From Asaia siamensis (GTDB lineage Bacteria > Pseudomonadota > Alphaproteobacteria > Acetobacterales > Acetobacteraceae): DNA of 64,000 nt. The notes below the pieces were generated by a model, which worked only from the letters and a program-made list of their open reading frames with translations, did no database searches and was not told the origin of the DNA. Of the stretch, positions 17,844 to 26,325 are shown piece after piece. The stretch spans positions 124,001-188,000 of the forward strand of contig NZ_BMCH01000002.1 in NCBI RefSeq assembly GCF_014635085.1, given 5' to 3'. The translations under genes were made by a program, and so were the position numbers. Within the stretch, counting starts at the first letter, position 1. Each line of letters opens with the position of its first letter.

Positions 17844-18659
17844 ATGTCCTTTGCCTCGCTGCCGCGTCGTTCGGTGTTGTCTACGCTTCTTGCCGCGCCT
17901 CTGGCTCTTGGCCTGCGCTCTGCGCGCGCAGCAGACAAACCGATCCGTGTCGGTATCATGGCGGGTGAAGATGAGGATATCTGGCGTCTTGTCAGCCAGA
18001 ACGCGCAGAAATCCGGGCTGACCCTCAAGATCGTCACATTTTCCGACTACTCCACGCCCGACGAGGCGCTGGCATCGCATGATCTCGATGCGAATTCGTT
18101 CCAGCACATGCCGTTTCTGAAAGCCCAGAATGAAGGGCACGGGTTCAAGATCGTGCCCGTAGGCAATACCTATGTTGCGCCGATCGGGCTGTATTCCCGC
18201 AAATGGAAGACGCTCGCCACCCTTCCAAAGGGCGCGGTCATCGGTGTGCCGAACGACCCGAGCAATGAAGGGCGGGCGCTCCTGCTGCTTCAGTCGCTCG
18301 GTTTCATCAAGCTTTCGCCTTCGGCGGGCCTGCTGCCGACACCGCTCGACATCACCGAGAACCCGCATGACTTCACGATACGGGAGCTGGATGCCGGTGT
18401 AGTAGGGCGCGCGCTGCCCGATCTCGACGCTGCCGTGATCAATACGGACTGGGCGCACAAGGCGGGTGTGGATGTGGTTCACGAGCGTCTGGCCCGCGAA
18501 GGGGTGAAGGACAATCCCTATATCTGCGTCATTGCCGTCAACAGCGATGAGGCGCAGGCCCCCTGGGTCAAGCCGCTGGTGAGCGCCTATCAGCAGCCCA
18601 ATATCCGTCAGGCCCTGATTGACGTGTACGCCAATACCGTGATCCCTGCCTTTCCATGA
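17844..18659 (+). CDS. metQ: Methionine ABC transporter substrate-binding protein
   Basis: The 271-residue protein belongs to the NlpA/MetQ family (VGIMAGEDEDIWRL, YSTPDEALASHDLDANSFQH, GRALLLLQSLGFIKL). It binds D- or L-methionine for the MetNI transporter. The leader contains RRSVLSTLLAAPLALGLRSARA followed by AD, a signal peptide with a twin arginine and no lipobox cysteine, so unlike the Gram-negative norm it would be a free periplasmic protein. It is first in metQNI and overlaps metN by four bases. The 144-base region upstream is AT-rich and probably carries the promoter. Confidence 0.9.
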   Translation: MSFASLPRRSVLSTLLAAPLALGLRSARAADKPIRVGIMAGEDEDIWRLVSQNAQKSGLTLKIVTFSDYSTPDEALASHDLDANSFQHMPFLKAQNEGHGFKIVPVGNTYVAPIGLYSRKWKTLATLPKGAVIGVPNDPSNEGRALLLLQSLGFIKLSPSAGLLPTPLDITENPHDFTIRELDAGVVGRALPDLDAAVINTDWAHKAGVDVVHERLAREGVKDNPYICVIAVNSDEAQAPWVKPLVSAYQQPNIRQALIDVYANTVIPAFP

Positions 18660-19687
18660 GCCTTCTTGACGTTTCGGGTCTGTCCTGCCGTTTCGGGTCA
18701 CAGACGGCGCTGAGTGATATCAGCTTTAAGGTCGACAAGGGTGAGATCGTCGGGGTGATCGGCAGTTCGGGGGCGGGGAAATCCACGCTTCTGCGCTGCC
18801 TCTGCGCGCTGGAGCGCCCGACCGAAGGGCATATCCTGCTTGATGGCGCTGATCTCACGCAGCTTTCCGAGCGTGATCTCGTGGCGGCCCGGCGCAAGGT
18901 GGGGCTCGTTTTCCAGCATTTCAATCTGCTGAATTCCCGCTCGGTGGCTGCCAATATTGCCCTGCCGCTCGAGATTGCCGGCTGGCCGAAACCGCGCATC
19001 GCGGAACGTGTCGAGGAACTCCTCGCGCTCGTCGGGCTCGAGAGCCACGGTCACAAACGTCCTTCCCAGCTTTCCGGCGGTCAGAAACAGCGTGTCGGTA
19101 TTGCACGGGCCATTGCCAATTCGCCCTCGCTTCTGCTTTGCGATGAGGCAACCTCGGCGCTCGATCCGCATACGACCGCCTCCATTCTCGAGCTGCTGGC
19201 CGATATCAATCGCACGCTTGGCCTGACCATCATTCTCATCACCCATGAAATGGAAGTCGTGCGTCGCTTTGCCCATCGCGTTCTGGTGCTCGATCATGGC
19301 GCGCTGATCGAAAACGGCAGCATGGCGACGCTGATGCGTGATAGCCGGGGTGATCCGAGGCTTGAGCGCCTGCTGGCCGATACGCGCCCCGGTCTGCCTG
19401 AGACGATCAAACGCCAGTTAAGCGCCGTCCCTGTGCCGGGTGGTCTGACACTCATGCGCATCGTGCTGGGCCCTGAAGCCGCTAAGACGCCCTTCCTGTC
19501 ACTCCTGACCACGCGTTTCGATCAGCAGATCACCCTGGTGCAGGGCGGCACCCTATCCTGCGGAGGGGATCTCCTGACCGACATGATTCTGGCATTCTCT
19601 GCCCCTGTGACCGAACCGCTTGCTGCTTTCCTGGAGCAACAGGCCCATGTGACGGAGGTGCTCGGTCATGTACCGTCTGATCGCTAG
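18656..19687 (+). CDS. metN: Methionine ABC transporter ATP-binding protein
   Basis: The 343-residue ATPase has Walker A (GSSGAGKSTLLR), Q-loop, signature LSGGQKQRVGIARA, Walker B LLLCDEATSALD and the H-loop ITHEME. A C-terminal NIL domain (about residues 265-335, around RIVLGPEAAKTPF) is the regulatory methionine-binding domain that lets intracellular methionine inhibit transport. The start overlaps metQ by four bases and the end overlaps metI by 20 bases, so the three are translated as one unit. Confidence 0.94.
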   Translation: MSLLDVSGLSCRFGSQTALSDISFKVDKGEIVGVIGSSGAGKSTLLRCLCALERPTEGHILLDGADLTQLSERDLVAARRKVGLVFQHFNLLNSRSVAANIALPLEIAGWPKPRIAERVEELLALVGLESHGHKRPSQLSGGQKQRVGIARAIANSPSLLLCDEATSALDPHTTASILELLADINRTLGLTIILITHEMEVVRRFAHRVLVLDHGALIENGSMATLMRDSRGDPRLERLLADTRPGLPETIKRQLSAVPVPGGLTLMRIVLGPEAAKTPFLSLLTTRFDQQITLVQGGTLSCGGDLLTDMILAFSAPVTEPLAAFLEQQAHVTEVLGHVPSDR

Positions 19688-20318
19688 GCTCATCGCTGAA
19701 TCGACGCTGCAGACCGTCGAGATGGTTGCCGCATCAAGCCTTGTCGCTGTTCTTTTCGGCCTGCCTCTGGCTGTGCTCATGATCGCGACCCGTCGCACCG
19801 ATCTTTATGATCTGCCCTGGCTGGGTCGCCCTATCGGCTGGGTCATCGATGCGGTTCGCGCCATTCCGTTCATCATTCTGCTGGTGCTGCTGATCCCCGT
19901 CACCCGCTTCATCGCAGGCACATCGCTCGGCACGTTGGCAGCCATCGTACCGCTCTCGATTGCGGCCATTCCCTATTACGCGCGTATTGCCGAAATCTCG
20001 TTGCAGGAGATCGAGCCCGGTCTCATCGAGGCCGTGCGTGTCATGGGGGGCACGCGCTGGATGGTCATTCGCTATGTGCTGATTCCCGAGGCGCTACCCG
20101 GTCTTCTCTCCGGCCTGACCGTGACGGCAATCACCCTTGTCGGGGCCTCTGCCATGGCAGGCGCCATTGGCGCCGGTGGACTGGGCGACCTCGCTATCCG
20201 CTATGGTTATCAGCGCTTCAACACGACCATCATGTTTGCCGTGGTTGCCGTGCTGATCCTGCTCGTGGGGGTCATTCAGGGGGCCGGGACGCTCGCTGTC
20301 AGGGCTGTACGGCGATAA
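19668..20318 (+). CDS. metI: Methionine ABC transporter permease
   Basis: The 216-residue permease has five or so membrane segments and the EAA motif region LQEIEPGLIEAVRVMGGTRW (near residue 110), which contacts MetN. The ATG at 19668 lies inside the metN gene and has GGAGGTG seven bases upstream. It closes the metQNI operon; a structured, GC-rich intergenic element follows at 20319-20435 before the convergent histidine kinase. Confidence 0.93.
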   Translation: MYRLIARLIAESTLQTVEMVAASSLVAVLFGLPLAVLMIATRRTDLYDLPWLGRPIGWVIDAVRAIPFIILLVLLIPVTRFIAGTSLGTLAAIVPLSIAAIPYYARIAEISLQEIEPGLIEAVRVMGGTRWMVIRYVLIPEALPGLLSGLTVTAITLVGASAMAGAIGAGGLGDLAIRYGYQRFNTTIMFAVVAVLILLVGVIQGAGTLAVRAVRR

Positions 20319-20435
20319 GCAATGGGGCGCTGTCCCAGACCCCGCCAGAGGCTTGCCTCTGGACTCGTTTTGTCTGTGGGAAGCGGGGTGCAGAGGCCGA
20401 GGTCCGTGCCGGGTTCGGGCGGAGCCCGACACACA
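20319..20435. repeat. GC-rich hairpin element between convergent metI and histidine kinase genes
   Basis: Two inverted repeats are seen: CCAGAGGC (20345-20352) pairing with GCCTCTGG (20355-20362), and TCGGGC-GGA-GCCCGA near 20414-20428. The stretch begins with GGGGCGCTGTCCCAG. Similar compact hairpin blocks occur after other convergent gene pairs in this window (34984-35090). They probably serve as bidirectional terminators or are copies of a small intergenic repeat family. Confidence 0.55.
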
Positions 20436-21998
20436 TCAAATCGGCAGAATGACGCTCGCCCGTAGCCCGCCTTCAGCGCGGTTGGTCAGTGTCACATCGC
20501 CGCCCTGGCCGCGCAGGGTGGAGCGGGCGATGGCAAGACCCAGCCCGGTGCCGCCGGTTTCACGGTTGCGGCTGGTCTCGGCGCGGACGAAGGGTTCGAA
20601 CATGCGTTCGAGATCTTCCGGCGGCAGGCCGGGGCCGCTGTCGTCAATGCGGATGCAGACGGATTTTTCCTGCTCCGGGCCACGCACGCAGGCGACGCTG
20701 ATCGAGACCGACCCGCCATATTTCAGGGCGTTCATCACCAGATTGGTCAAGGCGCGCTTCAGGGCAAGCGAGCGTGCCTTGATGCGGATAGGTGTCGGCG
20801 GGGGTTCGTAGCTGACGTCTTCAGCCAGATCGGGGCGCGCCTCGGCGGCTTCGTCAGCCACGGTCTGGAGCAGGGCACTCAGATCGAGCGCGGTCATGGG
20901 TTCGAGGGTCGAACTGTCGCGCCCGAAGGCGAGAGTCGCGGCGACCATGCTTTCCATCTCGTCCAGATCGGCGAGAAACTTGTCGCGCAATTCATCATCA
21001 TCGATGAACTCGGCACGCAGCTTGAGACGGGTGATCGGGGTACGCAAATCATGGCCGATGGCGGTCAGCATGAGCGTGCGATCGGTCACGAAACGCCGGA
21101 TACGGGCGGCCATGGTATTGAAGGCAACGGCCGCCTGACGGATTTCCGTCGGCCCGGCTTCGGGCAGAGGCTGGGCATGGACGTTGCGTCCGAGTGCCGT
21201 GGCGGCATTGGCCAGCGTCGCGACAGGCGCAATGAGACGATGCGATCCCCACAGGATCAGCCCGCCACCGCAAATGGTCATGAGGGCAAACGAGATCATG
21301 AAGGTAGGGGAACCAAACGGGTTAGGCGGCCTCACCGTGTAGCTCATGACCAGCCAGCGATGGTCGTCGGGCATCTGGAAGGAAAGGGCGTAATGCCGCG
21401 TGCCGGGCTTGTGCCCGATGATGACGCGCTCGGGGCGCAGCCTCGCGGGCAGCATGCCGATGCCTGCCAGTGGCGGTGGCATGAAAGTCTGGTTTCGACG
21501 CTCTTCAGAGGGAAAACCCTCACCGCCATTAGGGGGAGGTCCATTTTCGAAAGGGAAGGGCGGACGGCCTTCGCCACCCGAGAAATCGCCTGGGCCGCCA
21601 ACAGGGGGCGGTCCGCCGAAATTGGGATCTTCCTGTCCGCCCGGTGGGCCGCCGCGCATCATGGGGTTCATGCCGAAGGGGAGCGGAATGAAGGAGCCAG
21701 GAAGATGCGTATCCGGCTTGTTATCGAAGATGATCTTGAAGTTCGACGGCACCTCGAGGGCGGCCAGACTGGCTTCACGATCCGAGGGGGGAAGCTCGAC
21801 CAGGGTATGATAGATGGAAAAGGCGTGATGCTCGTTTTCGTGCATCTCAGCCCGGTCGGCGATATTGAGGTGATCCAGGGCATGGATGGTCAGACCGGCA
21901 GCCTGAACCACGCAGAGCCCGGCAATCAGAAGCAGATTGGTGCGCGCTCTCAGTGAGCGCGGCAGCAGATGCAGCACAGCGTCAGAGGCGTTCGACAT
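20436..21998 (-). CDS. EnvZ-type sensor histidine kinase with proline/glycine-rich periplasmic loop
   Basis: The 520-residue protein has a first membrane segment (about residues 20-40), a periplasmic region, a second membrane segment (232-251), HAMP, the phosphorylation site in IGHDLRTP (His316) and an ATPase domain with NLVMNALKYGG and GTGLGLAIAR. The periplasmic loop holds a low-complexity stretch very rich in Pro, Gly and Phe (residues 108-166). Two earlier in-frame ATGs exist (22025, 22013); all overlap the regulator gene, and no start has a clear ribosome site. The signal sensed is unknown. Confidence 0.85.
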   Translation of the reverse strand: MSNASDAVLHLLPRSLRARTNLLLIAGLCVVQAAGLTIHALDHLNIADRAEMHENEHHAFSIYHTLVELPPSDREASLAALEVPSNFKIIFDNKPDTHLPGSFIPLPFGMNPMMRGGPPGGQEDPNFGGPPPVGGPGDFSGGEGRPPFPFENGPPPNGGEGFPSEERRNQTFMPPPLAGIGMLPARLRPERVIIGHKPGTRHYALSFQMPDDHRWLVMSYTVRPPNPFGSPTFMISFALMTICGGGLILWGSHRLIAPVATLANAATALGRNVHAQPLPEAGPTEIRQAAVAFNTMAARIRRFVTDRTLMLTAIGHDLRTPITRLKLRAEFIDDDELRDKFLADLDEMESMVAATLAFGRDSSTLEPMTALDLSALLQTVADEAAEARPDLAEDVSYEPPPTPIRIKARSLALKRALTNLVMNALKYGGSVSISVACVRGPEQEKSVCIRIDDSGPGLPPEDLERMFEPFVRAETSRNRETGGTGLGLAIARSTLRGQGGDVTLTNRAEGGLRASVILPI

Positions 21999-22701
21999 CG
22001 GCGGCGAGAACATAGCCACCACCACGTACGGTCTTGATCATCTGCGCATTGCGCCCGTCATCTTCCAGCTTGCGACGCAGACGGCTGACGGCAACGTCGA
22101 TGGCGCGATCGAACGGACCTGCCTGTCGGCCGCGCAGCAATTCGAGCAGCATGTCGCGGGTCAGCACGCGGTTCGCGCGCTCCAGAAAAGCCAGAAGCAT
22201 GTCGTACTCGCCGCCGGTCAGCGGAATCTCGGCGCCTTCAGGGTTGAGCAGGCGGCGACGTGCGGGCTCCAGGGTCCAGCCTGAGAAGCGGATCGTACGG
22301 GAGTCAGCAGAGAGTTTCTTGTCCGAGCTGTCGGCGGTGCGACGCAGAACGGCACGGATGCGGGCCAGGAGTTCACGCGGGTTGAAGGGCTTGGCGACAT
22401 AGTCATCGGCGCCGAATTCGAGGCCGATGATACGGTCCGTCTCATCGCTCATGGCGGTCAGCATGATGATGGGCACATTATCCTGGCTACGCAGCCAGCG
22501 TGCGATGTCGAGGCCGCTTTCGCCAGGCAGCATGAGATCCAGCACCACAAGCTGATAATGCCCGGCAGCCCAGGCACGACGGGCTTCTCGCCCGTCGCGT
22601 GCGGCTGTCACGCGGAAATGGTTGCGCTCCAGAAAGCGGCAGAGCAGCTCTCGGATCTCGCGGTCATCATCAACGATCAGAAGGTGCGGGTTCGTATCCA
22701 T
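21982..22701 (-). CDS. OmpR-family response regulator
   Basis: The 239-residue regulator has a receiver domain with the acidic pair DDD near residue 11, the phospho-acceptor Asp in VVLDLMLPG (around residue 55) and the conserved Lys in AKPFNPRELLAR, followed by a winged-helix DNA-binding domain ending in MIKTVRGGGYVLA. The kinase gene overlaps its end, so the pair is co-translated. It lies 76 bases after the cysteine synthase gene on the same strand, which may place all three in one transcript. Confidence 0.93.
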   Translation of the reverse strand: MDTNPHLLIVDDDREIRELLCRFLERNHFRVTAARDGREARRAWAAGHYQLVVLDLMLPGESGLDIARWLRSQDNVPIIMLTAMSDETDRIIGLEFGADDYVAKPFNPRELLARIRAVLRRTADSSDKKLSADSRTIRFSGWTLEPARRRLLNPEGAEIPLTGGEYDMLLAFLERANRVLTRDMLLELLRGRQAGPFDRAIDVAVSRLRRKLEDDGRNAQMIKTVRGGGYVLAADVERL

Positions 22702-22777
22702 AAATGTAACATTGGTCCGAATCGCATTGGCGCCACAAGAGGGTGTTTCACTCCGTCACAAGTTGCGAAACCCTGTC

Positions 22778-23833
22778 TCAATCGAGCCAGGGTGGGGTCG
22801 GCAGGTTTTTTGCCCGCAGAAAGGACGGATTGAAGATCTTGGACTGGTAGCGCGCGCCGCCATCGCAGAGAATTGTTACAATCCGATGCCCCGCACCAAG
22901 GCGTCTGGCCACGCGAATCGCGGCGGCCACGTTGATTCCGGCCGAACCGCCCAGCGAAATGCCCTCACGATCCTGAAGCGAGAAAATCTGCTCCAGAGCT
23001 TCGGTATCGGGAATGCGCTCGGCATCGTCGATCGTGACGCCTTCAAGATTGCCCGTCACGCGCGATTGCCCGATCCCTTCGGTGATCGAACCGCCAGAGA
23101 CGCTGAGATCGTTGGATTTGACCCAGCCATACAGACCCGACCCTTCAGGATCGGCCAGAACGATCTCGGGGCGCTTGCGGCCGGCCTGCTCGGCCAGATC
23201 GCCTAGGCCGAGGGCAACGCCAGCCAGTGTGCCACCCGTGCCGCAGGCGCAGGTAAAGGCGTCGATCTTCCCGTCGAGCTGATGCCAGATCTCTGCTGCC
23301 GTGGTCGCACGATGGCCTTCGCGATTGGCGGTGTTGTCAAACTGGTTGGCCCAGACCGCATTATCGGTTTCTTCGGCAATACGGCGCGAGACATGCACGT
23401 AATTGCCCGGATCGCGGAATGGCTTGGCAGGCACCAGGCGCAGATCGGCACCGATCATACGCAGGAAATCGATTTTCTCCTGACTCTGCGTTTCAGGCAT
23501 CACGATGATGGTGCGATAGCCGCGCGCCTTGGCAACGAGGGTCAACCCGATGCCTGTATTGCCAGCCGTGCCTTCCACGATCACGCCGCCCGGCTTGAGC
23601 ACACCGCGTGACTCGGCGTCGAGAATGATGGCAAGGGCGGCACGGTCCTTGACCGAACCACCCGGATTCATGAATTCCGCCTTGCCGTAGATGTCGCAGC
23701 CCGTCGCCTCGGAAGCGAGTCTCAGGCGGATGAGCGGCGTGCCGCCAATCGCACCGATCATGCCATCGGAAGGGTGCTTCCACCCGGGAATAATGCCCGA
23801 AGAAAGCGGAGAATTCGGGGTCTGCGTGGTCAT
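22778..23833 (-). CDS. Cysteine synthase (PLP-dependent O-acetylserine sulfhydrylase family)
   Basis: The 351-residue enzyme has the PLP lysine in NPGGSVKDRAAL, the substrate loop EGTAGNTGIGL and the PLP-phosphate loop ACGTGGTLAG. It should form cysteine from O-acetylserine and sulfide; beta-cystathionine-type relatives cannot be fully excluded. The loop is TAGNTG rather than the TSGNTG of classic CysK, so I leave out a firm symbol. ATG at 23833 is used; another at 23837-23839 is two codons upstream. A rhodanese gene is divergent, 72 bases away, which fits a shared sulfur theme. Confidence 0.85.
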   Translation of the reverse strand: MTTQTPNSPLSSGIIPGWKHPSDGMIGAIGGTPLIRLRLASEATGCDIYGKAEFMNPGGSVKDRAALAIILDAESRGVLKPGGVIVEGTAGNTGIGLTLVAKARGYRTIIVMPETQSQEKIDFLRMIGADLRLVPAKPFRDPGNYVHVSRRIAEETDNAVWANQFDNTANREGHRATTAAEIWHQLDGKIDAFTCACGTGGTLAGVALGLGDLAEQAGRKRPEIVLADPEGSGLYGWVKSNDLSVSGGSITEGIGQSRVTGNLEGVTIDDAERIPDTEALEQIFSLQDREGISLGGSAGINVAAAIRVARRLGAGHRIVTILCDGGARYQSKIFNPSFLRAKNLPTPPWLD

Positions 23834-23905
23834 CTGCATTCCATCCTATACGTCTGCGGTTTCAGAGTTTAACGTCGCGACATGTAAAATAAATGAGGAA
23901 AAACG

Positions 23906-24307
23906 ATGGTCGACTGTATTTCAGCGCGCGAAGCGTGGGAACGTCTGGGCGCCGACAAGGATGCCGTTCTGATCGATGTGCGTACGCCGGGTGAGTGGCA
24001 AGCTGTCGGCCTGCCCAATCTGAGCACGCTCGACAAGGAGGCGATCGCGCTGAGCTGGGACCCGTATGACGCGGTCGGTTTTGCCGAGGCGCTGCGTGAG
24101 GCCGTGCCTTCGCTGAATACGCCGCTGCTCTTCCTGTGTCGCTCGGGTATGCGCTCGCAGCAGACGGCGGAACTGGCCGCGCATCTGGGTTATGAGACGA
24201 GCATCAATATCGTCGAGGGTTATGAAGGCCCCCCTGATGCCACCGGGCAGCGTGGGCGCGTTTGCGGCTGGCAGTTTCAGGACCTGCCACGCTTTTTCCC
24301 CGGCTGA
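23906..24307 (+). CDS. Rhodanese-like sulfurtransferase
   Basis: The 133-residue single-domain rhodanese has LIDVRTPGEW near residue 24 and the active-site loop LFLCRSGMRS with the catalytic cysteine near residue 80. It is expected to carry sulfane sulfur in the cytoplasm. The ATG at 23906 has TGAGGAA six bases upstream. The gene is divergent from cysteine synthase and ends 3 bases before the stop of the convergent bioC-bioD gene. Confidence 0.9.
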   Translation: MVDCISAREAWERLGADKDAVLIDVRTPGEWQAVGLPNLSTLDKEAIALSWDPYDAVGFAEALREAVPSLNTPLLFLCRSGMRSQQTAELAAHLGYETSINIVEGYEGPPDATGQRGRVCGWQFQDLPRFFPG

Positions 24308-24310
24308 CGA

Positions 24311-25696
24311 TCAGGCGCCCTGCACGCCCAGCGTCAGGGCGAGTTTTTCCGCCTCGATGGCGACACGCTCTGGTGTGACGTCGTCGAGAAGTGGAATTTC
24401 AGCCAGTACCGCGATCTTGCCAAAGCGTTCGATGGCGGCACGATTGCCCGCATTCGGTACGCCACTCATCACGATTCCGGCGGTTTCGATGCCCCGTTCA
24501 CGCAGGGCGGCGAGGCTGAGCAATGTGTGGTTGATGGTGCCAAGGCCGCTGCGGCAGACGAGAATGACCGGCAGATCGAGGCCGGCCAGCCAGTCGATCA
24601 GCAGCGTGTCGTCATTGAGCGGCACCATCAACCCGCCAGCGCCCTCAACGACCAGAGGTTTGTTCGTATCGGGCAGTGTCAGCGTATCCGGCCTTACGAT
24701 TATATTCTCGAGCGCTGCCGCATCCTGCGGTGAGAGGGGGGCCTGAAACGCATAGGCAGGCGGGATGACACGATCCGGCGTCAGCCCCGCCAGAGTGGTC
24801 ACACCTGCCGTATCGCCCGCCTCTTCATTCAGCCCGGTCTGGAAGGGTTTCCAGTAGGTGGCGCCGAGGGCTCTGGTGAGAATGGCAGAGACAAGGGTCT
24901 TGCCGATGCCCGTGTCGGTGCCGGTGACAAAAAAACGCGCCTGTTTTTCGGCAGAGCCGAAAGCGACCTGATAATCCATGCTGTCTGCGGTCCTGTCGAA
25001 ATGCTGCATGACCCGGCGCAGATCGCGTGCGGGCAGAGGCGTGCTGCCGATTCTGGGGGTGGTCGCACCAATCGCTTTCAGATCACGCAGAAAATCCCGT
25101 GCCGATCTTACTGGGTCGCGAAGGAGCGTGACCGTCCACTGGCCTCGAAGCGCGTGCGGCCATTCGGTCTGCAAGAGAGGCAGCGCCGGATAATCCGGAA
25201 AGCCGCAGGGCAGACCGAGCGCCTCGCAGGAGGCCCGCCATTGAGCGAAGCTGCCCTGAGCGAGCGTGGTGACCTCGATCCTGCCGCCCGGTGTCAGCAA
25301 CCGGGCCAGCCGCCGGAAGGCAGCTTTGCGATCGGTAAACCATTGCATGCAGAAGCTCGAGCAGATCAGGTTGAAAGAGCCGTCTAGCGTTGGTGTCTCG
25401 GCATCCATCACACGAACGACAGCATCCGGCACGGCCTGACGGGTGCGCTCGACCATTCTGGGAGAGAGATCGATTGCCGTTAGCCTCGCTTTCGGAAAAA
25501 GCCTGCGCAGGGCGCGGGTGAGAATGCCGGTTCCGCAGCCGAGTTCGAGAATACGCTTCGGAGCCGGGCGATCTGCATAAAGCGCCGTCAGCCTCTCAGC
25601 GAGCGCAGAGGCGGCGATGGCCTGCACACGCGCGGCCTCTTCATAGAAATCGGCGCTGTCGAACCGCGATGCAATCGTGCTGCGCGCATCGGTCAT
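24311..25696 (-). CDS. Fused malonyl-ACP O-methyltransferase and dethiobiotin synthetase (BioC-BioD)
   Basis: The 461-residue protein combines two biotin enzymes. Residues 1 to about 245 are a SAM methyltransferase with ELGCGTGILTRAL (51-63), matching BioC, which methylates malonyl-ACP to start pimelate synthesis. From about 254 the BioD domain has the P-loop GTDTGIGKT (259-267), KPFQTG and VVEGAGGLMVPL; BioD closes the ureido ring of dethiobiotin. No frameshift or stop separates them. Its start overlaps the BioH-like gene by four bases (ATGA), third in bioF-bioH-like-bioCD. The enzymes act at opposite ends of the pathway. Confidence 0.9.
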   Translation of the reverse strand: MTDARSTIASRFDSADFYEEAARVQAIAASALAERLTALYADRPAPKRILELGCGTGILTRALRRLFPKARLTAIDLSPRMVERTRQAVPDAVVRVMDAETPTLDGSFNLICSSFCMQWFTDRKAAFRRLARLLTPGGRIEVTTLAQGSFAQWRASCEALGLPCGFPDYPALPLLQTEWPHALRGQWTVTLLRDPVRSARDFLRDLKAIGATTPRIGSTPLPARDLRRVMQHFDRTADSMDYQVAFGSAEKQARFFVTGTDTGIGKTLVSAILTRALGATYWKPFQTGLNEEAGDTAGVTTLAGLTPDRVIPPAYAFQAPLSPQDAAALENIIVRPDTLTLPDTNKPLVVEGAGGLMVPLNDDTLLIDWLAGLDLPVILVCRSGLGTINHTLLSLAALRERGIETAGIVMSGVPNAGNRAAIERFGKIAVLAEIPLLDDVTPERVAIEAEKLALTLGVQGA

Positions 25697-26325
25697 GAGG
25701 CGGCTTTCAGGATATCGTCGATAAGGGCCGCGCAGGCGCGGGGAGCGGTGACCGGCAGAAGATGCCCGCCCTCCATCACGAGGCGTGTTGCCTCGGGAAA
25801 GCTGGCTTCATGCATGGCGGTCGAAATCAGCGGGTCCTGCGCGCCATGAATGGCGGTCAGGGCGCGGCCCCATTCACGCGCTCGGTCGCGTCCATCCGCG
25901 TCGAGAAGTTCGGTCAGCCCGGTTTCGAGCGCCTGCTTGTCGAGCGCGGTATCGCAGGGCAGGAAAGGCTCGAATTGCCGTCTGAACTGCGTGACCGTCT
26001 CTTCCGGCGCGCTGGCGAGGCGGCTACGCATGCGTGTGACCACCCGTCCGGGTATGCCCGGTGCGAAATCCGCCGACTGGCTGAAGCGTGAGAAACCGTT
26101 GAAGGCGATGATTCCCCGACAGGCGGGCAGGGATCGGGTCAATGCCCAAAGCACCCCGGCTGAATGGCCAATCAGGAAATACGGTTCTTCAGGCAGGGCG
26201 ATATGGGCAGGGGCGCCGCCATAACCACGGTCGGGAAAGAGCGCGTCAGGCTGGTTGAGCGCCTGATGAAGCGGGCGCCAGAAGCTGGCGTCAAAACTCC
26301 AGCCATGGACAAAGACGAGCTTCAT
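25693..26325 (-). CDS. BioH-type alpha/beta hydrolase (pimeloyl-ACP methyl ester esterase)
   Basis: The 210-residue hydrolase has the oxyanion-region HGWSFDASFW, the nucleophile elbow GHSAG (Ser55), a probable acid in GAQDPLIS and the catalytic histidine in GGHLLPV. BioH-type esterases free pimeloyl-ACP from its methyl ester so BioF can use it. The assignment rests on its place between bioF and bioC-bioD, with four-base overlaps on both sides. It is shorter than E. coli BioH (about 256 residues) and may be one of the non-orthologous replacements. Confidence 0.82.
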   Translation of the reverse strand: MKLVFVHGWSFDASFWRPLHQALNQPDALFPDRGYGGAPAHIALPEEPYFLIGHSAGVLWALTRSLPACRGIIAFNGFSRFSQSADFAPGIPGRVVTRMRSRLASAPEETVTQFRRQFEPFLPCDTALDKQALETGLTELLDADGRDRAREWGRALTAIHGAQDPLISTAMHEASFPEATRLVMEGGHLLPVTAPRACAALIDDILKAAS

